The position numbers and the translations under genes were made by a program. Positions 14,779-25,200 of a DNA stretch of 64,000 nt are shown here, one piece after another. Source of the DNA: Bacillota bacterium. GTDB lineage: Bacteria > Bacillota > Clostridia > Acetivibrionales > JAEZXR01. The DNA lies in the NCBI GenBank assembly GCA_023419605.1, contig JAEZXR010000008.1, positions 10,160 to 74,159 on the forward strand, in the 5' to 3' direction. Each line of letters starts with the position of its first letter. Position 1 is the stretch's first letter. Under the pieces are notes generated by a model, which saw only the letters and a program-made list of their open reading frames with translations, searched no databases and was not told where the DNA came from.

Positions 14779-17088
14779 TTGAGTATTATCCGGAATGTAC
14801 AAAAAAAACGTCTTTTTATACGTTTTATGATTTCTTACATTATCATGCTCAGCATTCCTTTGTCCGTCACGCTTCTGATCTACAACCAGAGTGTGGGGAT
14901 CGTGAAAAAGGATGCGCTGGAGGCGAACCTGAACCTCTTGGAGCAAAGCCGAAACAGCTTGGAAAAAGGACTGAATCAGGTAAATTCATTGTCCGTACGC
15001 CTGGCCTTCGATACAAAGCTAAAGGCCCTTTTGTATGAGAAGGGACCTCTGGATGGACGACAGGTAAACAGTCTGTTCGAACTGTTCGACATGTGGAGCA
15101 ATTTACCGCCGGGAACAGTAACCGGCGACCTGATTAAAAAATTCTATGTAATCCTGCCGGGTACCCAAATCGTACTGAGTGATGCCAGCAGCTATAATTT
15201 ACCGAATTTTTACGGGTGGATTTACCGGCATGAGAATATGAAGTTTGAAGAATGGGAAGCGCTTTTTCTGAAACAGTATCATAACAAGGATATCCTGCCG
15301 TCGGCCAAGGTTTATACGGATGGAAATACCCGCAGATGCATTACCTATTTGCAGTCCATGCCCCTGGAAGTGGCCAAACAACCCCTGGGGACGGTAATGA
15401 TCCTAATCGATGAGGAAGAGGTACTCAAATCCCTGGGGAGGATTAACACCGAGGGTGGCGGAGATGTCTACATTGTCGACGACAAAGGGAAAGTCATTGC
15501 CTCAAAGAACGGTTCTGCTGTTGAGCTTCCGAAAGACATACTGGCTGTGAATTCTACAGGATACAGTGAGCGGAAGGTAAACAACCAGGACCTGCTGTAT
15601 TCCTATACCACATCGCCGATGTACGGCTGGAGGTTTGTTGCGGTATTGCCTTCCTCTGCTGTAATGGGAAAGGTTACTTATATAAGAAATATTACCATTA
15701 CCGCCATACTTCTTTGTTTTATTATCGGTATGCTGGTTGCCTACTTCCTGTCCTACAGGAACATAAAGCCCATCAAAGAGGTGATTAAAATACTTTCCAC
15801 CCGTATCAGCGGGGGGCATTCCGAAGAGGTGGATGAGTATAATTATCTCTGTTCCGCGGTTTCAAAGCTGGTGGAGAACGACATTGAGCTGAGCCAGAAA
15901 CTGGAGCAGAACATTCCTTTGGCGCAGGCTGTTTTTCTTCAGCGTCTTGTAAAGGGAGAATTGACAAGCAGCGAGGAGCTTAACTCCACCCTCCAGCAGG
16001 TACGGCTTGAAATGCAGGGCAGCAGGTTTAATGTGTTAATGGCATACATCAAAGGGTATTACGGGCTTTTTTCAAAGGAAACGCTGCAGGAGCTCAATGT
16101 CATAAAGGAAATTTTAAAGAGCTTCGGTGAAGAAGGCCATAGTAAAGTGTATCCCATTGATGTGGACGAGTCTACAGTGGCATTTATTCTGGCCTACCCC
16201 CAGGAAGATGAACAGCAATGCAAACAGGAGCTGCAGGACCGGGTGAGAGCGTTTAGCGAATCCCTGGTAAACAAATACGGGGTATCGGTGGATTTTGCAG
16301 CAGGGAATTACTACGGCAGCCTCTCGGATATCTACTATTCCTTTAGTGAAGCCCGGCATGCATTAGGACATGGGAAAGCGGATTGTGTCCATGGAATATC
16401 GTGGTACAGTGAAATTGACCATGATGAGTGGGTATATTATTACCCTATCGACCTGGAGCAAAGGCTTATAAACCAGGTGAAAGCAGGAAATAAAAGGGAG
16501 ACGGAAAAAATACTGGATGTCATATACAGGGAAAACTTCCAAAAGTACAATATTACCTGGGATATGGTGAAAAATCTTCACAGTGAAATGCGAGGTACCA
16601 TTTTTAAGATCCTGAGCCAAATTTCCTTATCGGAAAATGAAGGAATCTACAGCATCTACAATATGCTTAAGCAAATGAAACACAGCAATACTGCTTCGGA
16701 TGCATTTGCCATAGTGAAGGAAGCGTTGCTCTATATATGCGGTGTGGTTGACAGCAAAAAGCTCAGCCAGAACAGCCAGTTAAAGGATGAAATCGTACAG
16801 TTTTTACAGGAGACCTACAGGAAGCAGGAAATGTGCCTGGCTTTTGTAGCTGCAAAATTTGACCTTTCGGAAGTGTATTTATCCAACTTCTTTAAGGAAC
16901 AGACCGGCGAGAATTTCTCGGATTACATTGAAAAACTTCGAATCGAGGCTGCCTGTCAGTTGCTTACACAAAGCAAGCTGTCGGTGGAGGAAATCGCCCT
17001 TCAGGCAGGATATAACAGTGCCCACGCATTTAGAAGAGCTTTTAAGCGGTCCAAGGGGATACTCCCTACGGAACTGCGAAAAGGATAA
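14779..17088 (+). CDS. Membrane-bound AraC-family sensor regulator
   Basis: TTG 14779 follows CAGGAGTGG. The 769-residue protein has an N-terminal membrane span (FMISYIIMLSIPLSVTLLIY), an extracellular sensor region of about 240 residues, a second span near residue 300 (ITITAILLCFIIGMLVAYFL), a linker, and an AraC DNA-binding domain at the C-terminus (LSEVYLSNFFKEQTGENFSD and AGYNSAHAFRRAFKRSKG). Such proteins commonly control sugar ABC transporters of the LplB/YtcP type, and one begins 485 bases downstream on the same strand. The ligand cannot be told from sequence. Confidence 0.88.
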   Translation: MSIIRNVQKKRLFIRFMISYIIMLSIPLSVTLLIYNQSVGIVKKDALEANLNLLEQSRNSLEKGLNQVNSLSVRLAFDTKLKALLYEKGPLDGRQVNSLFELFDMWSNLPPGTVTGDLIKKFYVILPGTQIVLSDASSYNLPNFYGWIYRHENMKFEEWEALFLKQYHNKDILPSAKVYTDGNTRRCITYLQSMPLEVAKQPLGTVMILIDEEEVLKSLGRINTEGGGDVYIVDDKGKVIASKNGSAVELPKDILAVNSTGYSERKVNNQDLLYSYTTSPMYGWRFVAVLPSSAVMGKVTYIRNITITAILLCFIIGMLVAYFLSYRNIKPIKEVIKILSTRISGGHSEEVDEYNYLCSAVSKLVENDIELSQKLEQNIPLAQAVFLQRLVKGELTSSEELNSTLQQVRLEMQGSRFNVLMAYIKGYYGLFSKETLQELNVIKEILKSFGEEGHSKVYPIDVDESTVAFILAYPQEDEQQCKQELQDRVRAFSESLVNKYGVSVDFAAGNYYGSLSDIYYSFSEARHALGHGKADCVHGISWYSEIDHDEWVYYYPIDLEQRLINQVKAGNKRETEKILDVIYRENFQKYNITWDMVKNLHSEMRGTIFKILSQISLSENEGIYSIYNMLKQMKHSNTASDAFAIVKEALLYICGVVDSKKLSQNSQLKDEIVQFLQETYRKQEMCLAFVAAKFDLSEVYLSNFFKEQTGENFSDYIEKLRIEAACQLLTQSKLSVEEIALQAGYNSAHAFRRAFKRSKGILPTELRKG

Positions 17089-17111
17089 TGAGGACTGGCA
17101 GACAGGAATAT

Positions 17112-17151
17112 AAAAGAGGTATGGGGCCGCTTGCGCCCTGTACCTCTTTTT
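17112..17151 (+). terminator. Intrinsic terminator of the AraC gene
   Basis: AAAAGAGGTA pairs with TACCTCTTTT around a GC-rich loop, followed by T. The end TTTTTGCGGG resembles the inner box of the palindromic repeat family. From 17152 to 17348 there is a further small hairpin (GGTACCTTTC/GAAAAGTACC near 17200) but no gene. Confidence 0.75.
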
Positions 17152-17348
17152 GCGGGAGAGGCGGAAAACCGGCGTCCGCAGGCGATGTTAAGTATGGTAC
17201 CTTTCAAAAAGAAAAGTACCTGCTGCATTCTTAATATAGTTACAGCCGGTGGAGAGGTGTACCTTTACATTCCATTGCGCGCCCATTACAATCAGGGTAT
17301 AGTGTGAGGCAGAAAAATATCGAATCCTTTTGTATTCTATAGGAGGAT

Positions 17349-17433
17349 GTGAAACCATAGGTATTCCTTTTTGCGGGCCGCTCGTGGAGCACCACGCGTG
17401 GTGTAGCAAAGCCTATAGAATACCTTTTTTCAC
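17349..17433 (+). repeat. Dispersed palindromic repeat, copy 3
   Basis: The outer arm GTGAAA (17349) pairs with TTTCAC (17428-17433) and the inner arm AGGTATTC (17359-17366) with GAATACCT (17418-17425). Inside are CTTTTTGCGGGCC and GTGTAGCAAA, matching copies 1 and 2. The right flank AGCCACCCATATATAAC matches copies 2 and 4. It lies upstream of the ABC permease operon. Confidence 0.7.
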
Positions 17434-17573
17434 AGCCACCCATATATAACGCATAAAAGGTTTTACATCCTATTCTATCGCGGAGATTAAAAGCAGGCTT
17501 TGTGAAATTCTTTCTGCGATTTATAAAGTAAGGAATGATGCATCCACTCTTATCTGTATGGAGGCGAGATCGT

Positions 17574-18536
17574 ATGAATAGTAAAGTAGACGCAGGTATG
17601 GCCATAAAAAGGCCTACGAAAAGGAAGTTGAACATTGCAGGTGAATTCAAAAAAAACTGGCAGCTCTATACGCTGCTTTTGCTGCCGGTGATTTATGTAA
17701 TCGTGTTTCATTATATGCCCATGTATGGGATACAGATTGCATTCAAGAAGTACAATGTTGCACTGGGGATAGCAAACAGCAAATGGGCCGGATTTACGCA
17801 TTTCAAAAGGTTTTTCGAATCCTACCAGTTTTGGCTGCTGCTTAAAAATACCCTTACGTTAAGTGTGTACAATCTTCTTATTTCTACACCACTGACCATT
17901 ATGCTGGCGTTGTGCTTGAATTATTTGGGAAACCGCTACTATAAAAAGCTTGTACAAATGGTTACCTATGCGCCGCACTTTGTCTCAACGGTTGTAGTTG
18001 TGGGTATACTGACCCAGATGCTGTCTCTGAGGACAGGGTTCGTAAATAACTTTATAGAAATGCTGGGTGGAGAGCGCATTAACTTCATGGGAATACCCGA
18101 ATATTTCCAATCCATTTACGTTTGGTCCGGCATATGGCAGGAAGCCGGATGGGGATCGATAATATATTTAGCGGCATTAGCCGGTATTGACCCACAACTC
18201 CATGAAGCGGCTATAATGGATGGAGCAGGAAAAGTACGAAGAATTTGGCACATTGACATACCGGGGATTCTACCTACCGTTATCATCCTCCTTATCATGC
18301 ATGTTGGAAAGATCATGAACGTAGGCTTCCAGAAGGTTCTTCTGATGCAAAATCCGATGAACCTGGAGGCTTCGGATGTCATCGATACCTATGTATACAC
18401 CGTCGGGTTGACGTCCGGCATACCGAATTATTCTTATGCCACCGCCATAGGACTTTTTAAATCGATTATCGGACTTATATTGATTGTCACGGTGAACAAA
18501 ATTGCGAAGAAAGTAAATGAGACCAGTTTATGGTAA
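17574..18536 (+). CDS. Sugar ABC transporter permease (LplB/YteP type)
   Basis: ATG 17574 (MNSKVDAGMAIKRPTKRKLN) follows GGAGGCGAG; earlier in-frame starts lack a ribosome site. The 320-residue protein has about six membrane spans and the EAA loop HEAAIMDGAGKVRRIWHIDI that contacts the ATPase. LplB-type permeases import oligosaccharides or other carbohydrates. Partners are the second permease, 21 bases downstream, and the lipoprotein at 19782. No ATPase is encoded here, so a shared ATPase (MsmX type) elsewhere is expected. Confidence 0.93.
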   Translation: MNSKVDAGMAIKRPTKRKLNIAGEFKKNWQLYTLLLLPVIYVIVFHYMPMYGIQIAFKKYNVALGIANSKWAGFTHFKRFFESYQFWLLLKNTLTLSVYNLLISTPLTIMLALCLNYLGNRYYKKLVQMVTYAPHFVSTVVVVGILTQMLSLRTGFVNNFIEMLGGERINFMGIPEYFQSIYVWSGIWQEAGWGSIIYLAALAGIDPQLHEAAIMDGAGKVRRIWHIDIPGILPTVIILLIMHVGKIMNVGFQKVLLMQNPMNLEASDVIDTYVYTVGLTSGIPNYSYATAIGLFKSIIGLILIVTVNKIAKKVNETSLW

Positions 18537-18557
18537 TGCATGCAGGGGGTAAATCAA

Positions 18558-19454
18558 ATGGAAAATTCAAAGTTAATTAAGGACTCTATAGGAGATCGAA
18601 TATTTAATGTAGCAAATATCGTTTTTTCATTCATATTTCTAGTGGCTACCGCCTATCCTTTGATCTATGTATTCAGTGCTTCCATCAGCTCTCCGCAGGC
18701 GCTCATGGCGGGAAAAGTCTGGTTGTTTCCGGTGGAGTTCAGTCTGGAAGGCTATAAGGCGGTCATTGAATACGCGAAGGTATGGACGGGATATGGGAAC
18801 AGTATCTTTTATACGGTGGCAGGAACCGTCATTAACCTCGTTATGACGGTAGCGGCTGCCTATCCTCTTTCAAGAAAGGATTTGCGCGGCAAAAACCAGA
18901 TTATGATGATTTTTACCTTTACCATGCTGTTTTCCGGCGGAATGATTCCCACCTACCTTCTGATCAATAATCTGGGGCTCATCAATACACGTTGGGCGCT
19001 TTTAATACCGAATGCCATGAGTGTGTACAATGTAATTGTAACTACTACGTATTTCAAAACCAATATACCGGATGAGCTTCTGGAGTCGTCGAGAATCGAC
19101 GGATGCAGTGACTTTAAGTTCCTGACAGCCATCGTGCTGCCTCTGTCCGGTGCGATTCTGGCGGTAATGACGCTGTTTTACTCCGTAGGCCACTGGAACA
19201 GTTTCTTCGATGCGCTGCTCTATATTTCAGACCCGAAAAAATATCCGCTTCAGATTGTACTCCGCGAGATCCTGCTTCTTAACACAGCCAGTGATCTGAC
19301 AACAAGCATGGCGGATGAAAACGCAAGGCTCTATTTGAATGAATTGTTAAAATATGCGCTGATTATTGTAGCCAGCCTTCCGCTGCTTATTATGTATCCT
19401 TTTGTACAGAAGTATTTTGTAAAAGGTGTCATGATCGGCTCAATTAAGGGATAA
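18558..19454 (+). CDS. Sugar ABC transporter permease (YtcP/MalG type)
   Basis: ATG 18558 with AGGGGGT upstream gives 298 residues. The family signature runs from AYPLIYVFSASISSPQAL at the N-terminus to the EAA-like loop LESSRIDGCSDFKFLTAIVL and the C-terminal YPFVQKYFVKGVMIGSIKG. Six membrane spans are visible. It pairs with the upstream permease as a heterodimer. Confidence 0.93.
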   Translation: MENSKLIKDSIGDRIFNVANIVFSFIFLVATAYPLIYVFSASISSPQALMAGKVWLFPVEFSLEGYKAVIEYAKVWTGYGNSIFYTVAGTVINLVMTVAAAYPLSRKDLRGKNQIMMIFTFTMLFSGGMIPTYLLINNLGLINTRWALLIPNAMSVYNVIVTTTYFKTNIPDELLESSRIDGCSDFKFLTAIVLPLSGAILAVMTLFYSVGHWNSFFDALLYISDPKKYPLQIVLREILLLNTASDLTTSMADENARLYLNELLKYALIIVASLPLLIMYPFVQKYFVKGVMIGSIKG

Positions 19455-19577
19455 TAAGGGTAGAGTATTATCGTTAAAAGAGAGATCCGCCGGGTAAACA
19501 GGCAGCAAATAGAATAAAGCAAAAGAGCGGACAATGATAAGAGTAGTTTCCCATGAGGGAAGAAAAGCTTCCCGTTA

Positions 19578-19753
19578 TTATAACGAGGCATAAGATGTTC
19601 CCCACCTCTATAGGTGGCGGGTATCAATTAACTTTATAGGCGGCGAGCATATCTCCCGCCTCGTTGAAACGGCTGGTCGCAAGCAAAGCTTGCTGCTCGC
19701 CCATGCAACCTGGGTGTGTTGAAATTGCTCCGCAATTTCTTCCGTTGTTATAA
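19578..19753. repeat. MITE-like dispersed repeat, short copy (176 bp)
   Basis: This is nearly identical to 11662-11877 but carries only one copy of the internal 41-base unit. The ends are TATAAC and GTTATA. It lies between the permease gene and the start of the binding-protein gene, so the transcript of this operon would contain its hairpins and may be processed or attenuated there. Confidence 0.75.
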
Positions 19754-19781
19754 AAATATAAGAAAAAATGGAGGGGTATTT

Positions 19782-21458
19782 ATGAGAAAAGCAGTACTAG
19801 GGGGTCTTGCGCTGACACTGTCAGTGTCAATGGCGCTTACCGGATGTGGTTCGAAGCAGAATCCGGGAGACGGGAATAAACCTGGAACTACGGCAGAAGG
19901 AAATTCAACGGTTTCCAAAGCTGGAACTTTCCCTATCGTAAAAGATAAGCAGACGTTGAAGGTTTTTACCGCGCATGACACGTTTGTGGAAAACTATGAG
20001 ACAAATGATTTTACAAAGTGGTACGAAGAGAAGACCAATATCCATGTTGAGTGGGAGGCCGTTCCGTCAAGTGCGGCAAAGGAGAAGCTTCAGGTGAAGC
20101 TGGCCACTGCGGATCTACCTGACATATTTATGAATGCAGGCCTCACAGAGAGCCAGATGGTTATGTTTGGAACCCAGGGCGTATTTGTTCCGCTCAACGG
20201 ACTCATTGACAAATATGCACCCAATGTAAAGAACATGCTGGATAAGCAGCCGGAGGCAGCACTGCGCGCCTACACTCCCGACGGCAACATTTATGCGCTG
20301 CCGTCGGTAAATGAGAGCGCCCAGCAGGCTTACCCCAAAAAGATGTGGATTAACCAGCCCTGGCTGGATAAATTGGGACTGTCCATGCCACAAACAACAG
20401 AAGAGTTTTACCAGGTGCTGAAGGCCTTTAAAACCAAGGACCCCAACGGCAACGGTAAAGCCGATGAAGTGCCACTGGCTGCATGTAATGGAGATAAAAA
20501 TGCCAATAACGAACTGGAAAGCTTTTTGATGATGTCCTACACCTTCTATGACCGGTCAAACTACCTCATGATGGATGGCGACAAGGTGAAATTTATCGGT
20601 GATACACCGGAATATAAGGAAGGCTTGAAATATTTGAGAAAGCTTTACAGTGAAGACCTTATCGCAAAGGATTCCTTCATTCAGGACCGAAAAGCGCTTA
20701 TGGCATTGACGGAAAACGATACCGTCAACAAGCTGGGTGCTGCACCTTCCTATGCGTTGGGCCACTTTACCATTGACGCCGGCTCTACCACCAATCGGTT
20801 CAAGGACTTTGTAAACGTACCCCCTCTCAAAGGGCCCACAGGCTTGAGACAGGCCTTCGACAGAGGAGCACAGGTACTGGTGGGACGTTTTGCCATCACG
20901 AAAAACAGCAAGCTTCCTGAGGCTGCGATTCGTTGGATTGACTGGTTCTATGATAATGAAGGCATGCTCAATTCCGAATACCATGCAGGCTTGGGCAAAG
21001 AAGGAACCGGCTGGAAGAAAGCTGCTGAAGGTGCAAAAGCCCTGGATGGAAGCGCGGCAAAAGTCGAACGTATCATTCCGAGCGGTACAAAAACCAATCA
21101 TCACTGGTCATTGACCTACCCAACCTATGAAGGTCTGGATTATCTGATGAAAATAGCGGCTACGCAGGAAAAAGACATCATCGTATACAGCGAAGCAAAA
21201 ACGAAGTATGCCCCTTATGCCGTTAACAAAGCAGTTCCCTTTATGTTCCTCACGGAAGAGCAGCTTGCAAAATCCGGAGATTTGAAAACCAGCATTAAAA
21301 AAGTAGCGGATACGTTTCAGGTGAAGTTCATCACCGGAACCCTGGATATTGACAAGGACTGGGATGCTTATGTAAAAGAACTGAAAAACGCAAAAGTGGA
21401 TGAGTTCGTAAAAGTTACCCAGGAAGCGTATGATGCAAGTAAAAAGGCAAAAAAATAA
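19782..21458 (+). CDS. Extracellular sugar-binding lipoprotein (LipO/LplA type)
   Basis: ATG 19782 (MRKAVLGGLALTLSVSMAL) follows GGAGGGG and gives 558 residues with lipobox LTGC. The mature part is a family 1 solute-binding protein (ADLPDIFMNAGLTESQMV, IYALPSVNESAQ). It delivers substrate to the two permeases upstream. The length suits LplA-type proteins, which bind oligosaccharides. The substrate is not evident; the nearby beta-galactosidase makes galactosides possible. A strong terminator follows. Confidence 0.92.
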   Translation: MRKAVLGGLALTLSVSMALTGCGSKQNPGDGNKPGTTAEGNSTVSKAGTFPIVKDKQTLKVFTAHDTFVENYETNDFTKWYEEKTNIHVEWEAVPSSAAKEKLQVKLATADLPDIFMNAGLTESQMVMFGTQGVFVPLNGLIDKYAPNVKNMLDKQPEAALRAYTPDGNIYALPSVNESAQQAYPKKMWINQPWLDKLGLSMPQTTEEFYQVLKAFKTKDPNGNGKADEVPLAACNGDKNANNELESFLMMSYTFYDRSNYLMMDGDKVKFIGDTPEYKEGLKYLRKLYSEDLIAKDSFIQDRKALMALTENDTVNKLGAAPSYALGHFTIDAGSTTNRFKDFVNVPPLKGPTGLRQAFDRGAQVLVGRFAITKNSKLPEAAIRWIDWFYDNEGMLNSEYHAGLGKEGTGWKKAAEGAKALDGSAAKVERIIPSGTKTNHHWSLTYPTYEGLDYLMKIAATQEKDIIVYSEAKTKYAPYAVNKAVPFMFLTEEQLAKSGDLKTSIKKVADTFQVKFITGTLDIDKDWDAYVKELKNAKVDEFVKVTQEAYDASKKAKK

Positions 21459-21590
21459 AGCAGGTACTTGCAGGAATTGGCTTAGGCCATGGTACTTCTG
21501 AATTATAGCCAAACAAGTGAGTATTCATATAGGTAACAGGGGATTGCATCCGACTACAGTTGACAGGTGTAATTCCATATGAAAAAATAG

Positions 21591-21628
21591 AAGGCTTCAG
21601 AATAGGATACCTATTCTGAAGCCTTTTT
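21591..21628. terminator. Bidirectional terminator between binding protein and RidA genes
   Basis: A 16-bp perfect stem (AAGGCTTCAGAATAGG with its complement, loop ATA) is followed by T5 on the plus strand. It serves the convergent genes on both sides. Confidence 0.85.
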
Positions 21629-21634
21629 GCCAGC

Positions 21635-22021
21635 TTACTCCTTCAAAAGCACAATGCATTCGATCTCTACCAGAACATCTTTGGGAAGTCTGGCAACTTC
21701 CACGCAGGACCTTGCAGGAAAGTTTGCCGTAAAGTACTTTTTGTACACTTCGTTGATGGCAGCAAAATCATTCATGTTTTTTATAAAAACAGTGGTTTTA
21801 ACTACATCCTCCATGCTCGCCCCTTTGCTTGCCAGAAGCTCTTTCAGGTTGACCAGGACCTGCTCTGCCTGGGCGGAGACATCGCCTTCCACCACTTGCC
21901 CTGTAGAGGGAACGATGGGAATCATTCCCGAAGTATACAGCATATTGCCGACTTTCACGGCCTGTGAATAAGGACCGATGGCGGCAGGCGCCTTGTCCGT
22001 AAAAATAATCTCTTTTTGCAT
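21635..22021 (-). CDS. ridA: RidA family enamine/imine deaminase
   Basis: The 128-residue protein matches RidA (YjgF), which hydrolyses reactive 2-aminoacrylate-type intermediates made by PLP enzymes. Family motifs are APAAIGPYSQAVKVGNMLYTSG near the N-terminus and RSCVEVARLPKDVLVEIECI with the conserved Arg at the end. GAGGTG precedes the ATG. It stands alone, but the diaminopropionate lyase and other PLP enzymes further on could generate its substrate. Confidence 0.94.
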   Translation of the reverse strand: MQKEIIFTDKAPAAIGPYSQAVKVGNMLYTSGMIPIVPSTGQVVEGDVSAQAEQVLVNLKELLASKGASMEDVVKTTVFIKNMNDFAAINEVYKKYFTANFPARSCVEVARLPKDVLVEIECIVLLKE

Positions 22022-22043
22022 TTTTTACACCTCATATTCGTAT

Positions 22044-22143
22044 AGATCGGCCGCTGTAAAAGTGATTTTATCCGGTTAGGATAATCGCACGTATCACAGC
22101 TCGTATCCTAACCGGAAATCACTAAGTTTACAGTGACCGATCT
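22044..22143. repeat. Long multi-arm inverted repeat upstream of ridA
   Basis: Four nested arms pair in order: AGATCGG/CCGATCT, CTGTAAA/TTTACAG, AGTGATTT/AAATCACT and CCGGTTAGGATA/TATCCTAACCGG, with a 20-base loop. The total is 100 bases. It could be a mobile palindromic element or a long hairpin RNA. It lies just before the ridA ribosome site on the minus strand. Confidence 0.75.
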
Positions 22144-22166
22144 GTAGTACTATGTATTATAAAACT

Positions 22167-22213
22167 AAGGATAATGGACTTTTTGTACGATTTCAAGTCC
22201 ATTATCCTTTTTT
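22167..22213. terminator. Terminator hairpin downstream of lacZ
   Basis: AAGGATAATGGACT pairs with AGTCCATTATCCTT (14 bp). T6 follows on the plus strand and a weaker T-rich stretch on the minus strand. It lies just past the stop codon of the minus-strand beta-galactosidase gene. Confidence 0.75.
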
Positions 22214-22233
22214 AGAAAAATTTTATTTGCGGG

Positions 22234-25200
22234 TTATACCGTTTTTATATTTATACCCTTTAATGTGAAAGAGTAGGAATAGCTCCGGTTTGCGTATAAC
22301 GTAAATTCCGGGTGGGTAATTGCGCCCCAGCTGTCATCCCCGCCGATACCCATCTGCCTGTGGTTTACCCGTAAGACCACCTTGCCGTACTCCGGAAGCT
22401 TATAAGCGTGGTCCGCCTCTTCCAATTCCAATGGCGTATAGGGGAGGGCATTGACTTCTACTGTCGGTTGCCCGGAAATCCGGATGCCTATGCCTTCGGA
22501 GTTGGTAAGTGTGATCCAGCGAACCTCCGTTTTATTGCCGCATTCCTGCGGTTTCAAATAAGGGACAAGCTGTTCTGCCGCAGTACCGGTGTAAAGGCCG
22601 GTCTTTGCACCGGTTGCCCGGTCCCAGTAGCTTTCATGGGGGCCTTTTCCATACCAGGCCAGGTTTCCAAAGGCTCCATCCAACGGAACCAGCATTCCTA
22701 CCTCCGGAATTTCGGGCAGGCCTTCTCCCGGGTGCAGTTCCTCCCTTACCTGGATGGTACCGTCTCCATACACCTGATATTCGACCTTGCAAAGCGACGG
22801 TGTTGTTGTAGGCAGGATGAACTCGGCACGAAGAGTGGCGCGGCTATCCTGCTTTTCTATGAATAAGGCAGTAAGCTTCCTGTTTTGGCCTGCATTCCTC
22901 CAGGTCCCGCACCGCTCCGGCAGCTTATTTCCCCGGTCGTTATCGGTGCAGGCCCTCCAAAAGTTGGGGACGAAAGGCGCATGAAGCAGTTCCACATTCC
23001 GGAAGCGATAGGAAATCAAATCCCCGCTGGAGGTACTGAATTCCACTGAAAATTCCGGTCCATGGAGGAGCAGCCTGTCAGCAGCCTCTTCCAGGGTCAG
23101 TTCCGGGTACTGGAGGGTTACCGGAGACTGTACCTTTTCCACGGGAAGCACATATTGTTCAAAAGCGATCTCGTGACCTTTTTCGGCCCAAGGAGTTGCT
23201 TCCCTGAGAACCAGGCTCACCGTAAGGAGGAATTCCGCATCTGCCGCGGCAGTGTGGGGCCACGCATAAGGGAGCGTGACCATTCCAGCAGTGCCGGGCT
23301 CAATATCCGCCGCACTGTGCCCATGGGCGATTGGTGTTCCGTTTTCCGCAATACTCCAAACCAGATCGAACTCCCTGAGATTTGTGAAAAGAAATTTATT
23401 TGTTATCCTTATCTGGCCTGTTGTAAGGTCTTCTGCCTCAAACTTCACGCTTTCATAGCATTTTTTAACTTCAAAAATTTTGGGACTGACGGTTCTATCC
23501 GCGAAAATAAGGCCGTTACCGCAGAAGTTTCCGTCATTGGGTGTATCTCCAAAGTCGCCGCCGTAAGCGAAATACTCTCTTCCGTCGGGGGTTTTTGTCT
23601 TAATGGCCTGGTCGATCCAGTCCCAGATAAAACCTCCCTGGAGGATGGGGTATTTATCAAAGAGCTCCCAGTATTTGAAGAGATTTCCGCAGGAATTTCC
23701 CATGGCATGACTGTACTCACAAAGGATGAAAGGCTTTGCAGCATGGAATTTGGCATATTTTTCAACATCCGCAGGGCGGGTATACATCTGGCTTTCGATG
23801 TCGGAAGCGGCCTCGGAGCGCCTGAAGTGGAAGATACCCTCATAATGGATCACCCTGGAAGGGTCCGCTGCTTTCAGAAAGTCATGCATTTTGATAAAGT
23901 TATCGCCGCCATAGGATTCATTCCCCAGGGACCAGATAATAATCGAAGGATGGTTTTTATCCCGCTGCAGCATGGAATTGCACCGGTCAAGGACGGCGCC
24001 TGTCCACTCCGGCTTGCTGCCGGGAACAGCAGTATCCAGACTGTCCCTGTCATAAGACCATGTGCCGTGGGTTTCGAGATTGGTCTCGTCGATGACATAC
24101 AGGCCGTATTCATCACATAGATCATACCACTGTGGATGATTAGGGTAATGAGAGGTACGGACCGCATTGATATTATACTGCTTCATCAGCTTGATGTCTT
24201 TTATCATATGTTCAAGAGTGACAGCACGGCCGGCTTCCACATCAAATTCATGCCGGTTGACGCCCCTGAAAACAATACGATGACCGTTAATCTTCATGAG
24301 GCCATCCTTGATTTCAAACCTTCTGAAGCCGACCTTGCAGCTTTCCGTTTCTATGAGGGTCCCATTCTCGTCCTTCAGGGACAGCACCAGGGTATAAAGG
24401 TACGGAGCCTCTGCACTCCACTTGTGCGGCTTTTCAATAAGCCGGGAGTTCTGGACTTCACGGGCATAGTCCCCATCTATGGAAACTTCCGTGATAGCGG
24501 GTGCTGAAAGTACGGGCTTTCCATCTCTGTCATAAAGCATTGCTTCCACAGACATCCGGCCTGTTTTCCCTCTATAGTAATTAACTACCTTTGTCTTGAT
24601 TTTCAATTGTGCATTCTCATAGTCATCGTCCAGATCCGTATGTACTGAAAAATCATAGATGTGATGTACAGGAGTGGAATATAGGTAAACATCTCTGAAA
24701 ATACCGCTAAGCCTCCAGAAATCCTGATCCTCCAGCCAACTGGCGTCACTCCAGCGGTAGACTTCCACAGCCAGCTTGTTCTCGCCTTCTATGAGATAGG
24801 GAGTTATATCAAATTCCGCAGGAGTGAAAGAATCCTCGCTATAGCCTACTCTATCGCCGTTCACCCATACATAGAAAGCGGACTCGACACCCTGGAAGCT
24901 GATGTAAACGGGCTGGCCCTTCCAGCTTTCAGGCAGGGTAAAAGTTCTGATATAGGAACCTACAGGGTTGTATTTTACAGGCACCTGTGGAGGTAGGATA
25001 TCTTCTTTGCCGTGCCAGGGATAACGGACATTGATATATTGTGGATAATCATAGCCCTGCAGCTGCCAATGTCCCGGTACTTTAATTTCCTTCCAATGGC
25101 TGCAATCATAGGATGTTTCATAAAAGTTCCTGATTCTGTTTTCCGGAACTTCTGCAAAGCTGAATTTCCAGCTGCCATTCAGGGATTGATAGTAGCAGGA

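Noticed and set aside
23062..24120. 352-codon open frame opposite lacZ
   Set aside because: It lies entirely inside the beta-galactosidase gene on the other strand; coding signal belongs to lacZ.
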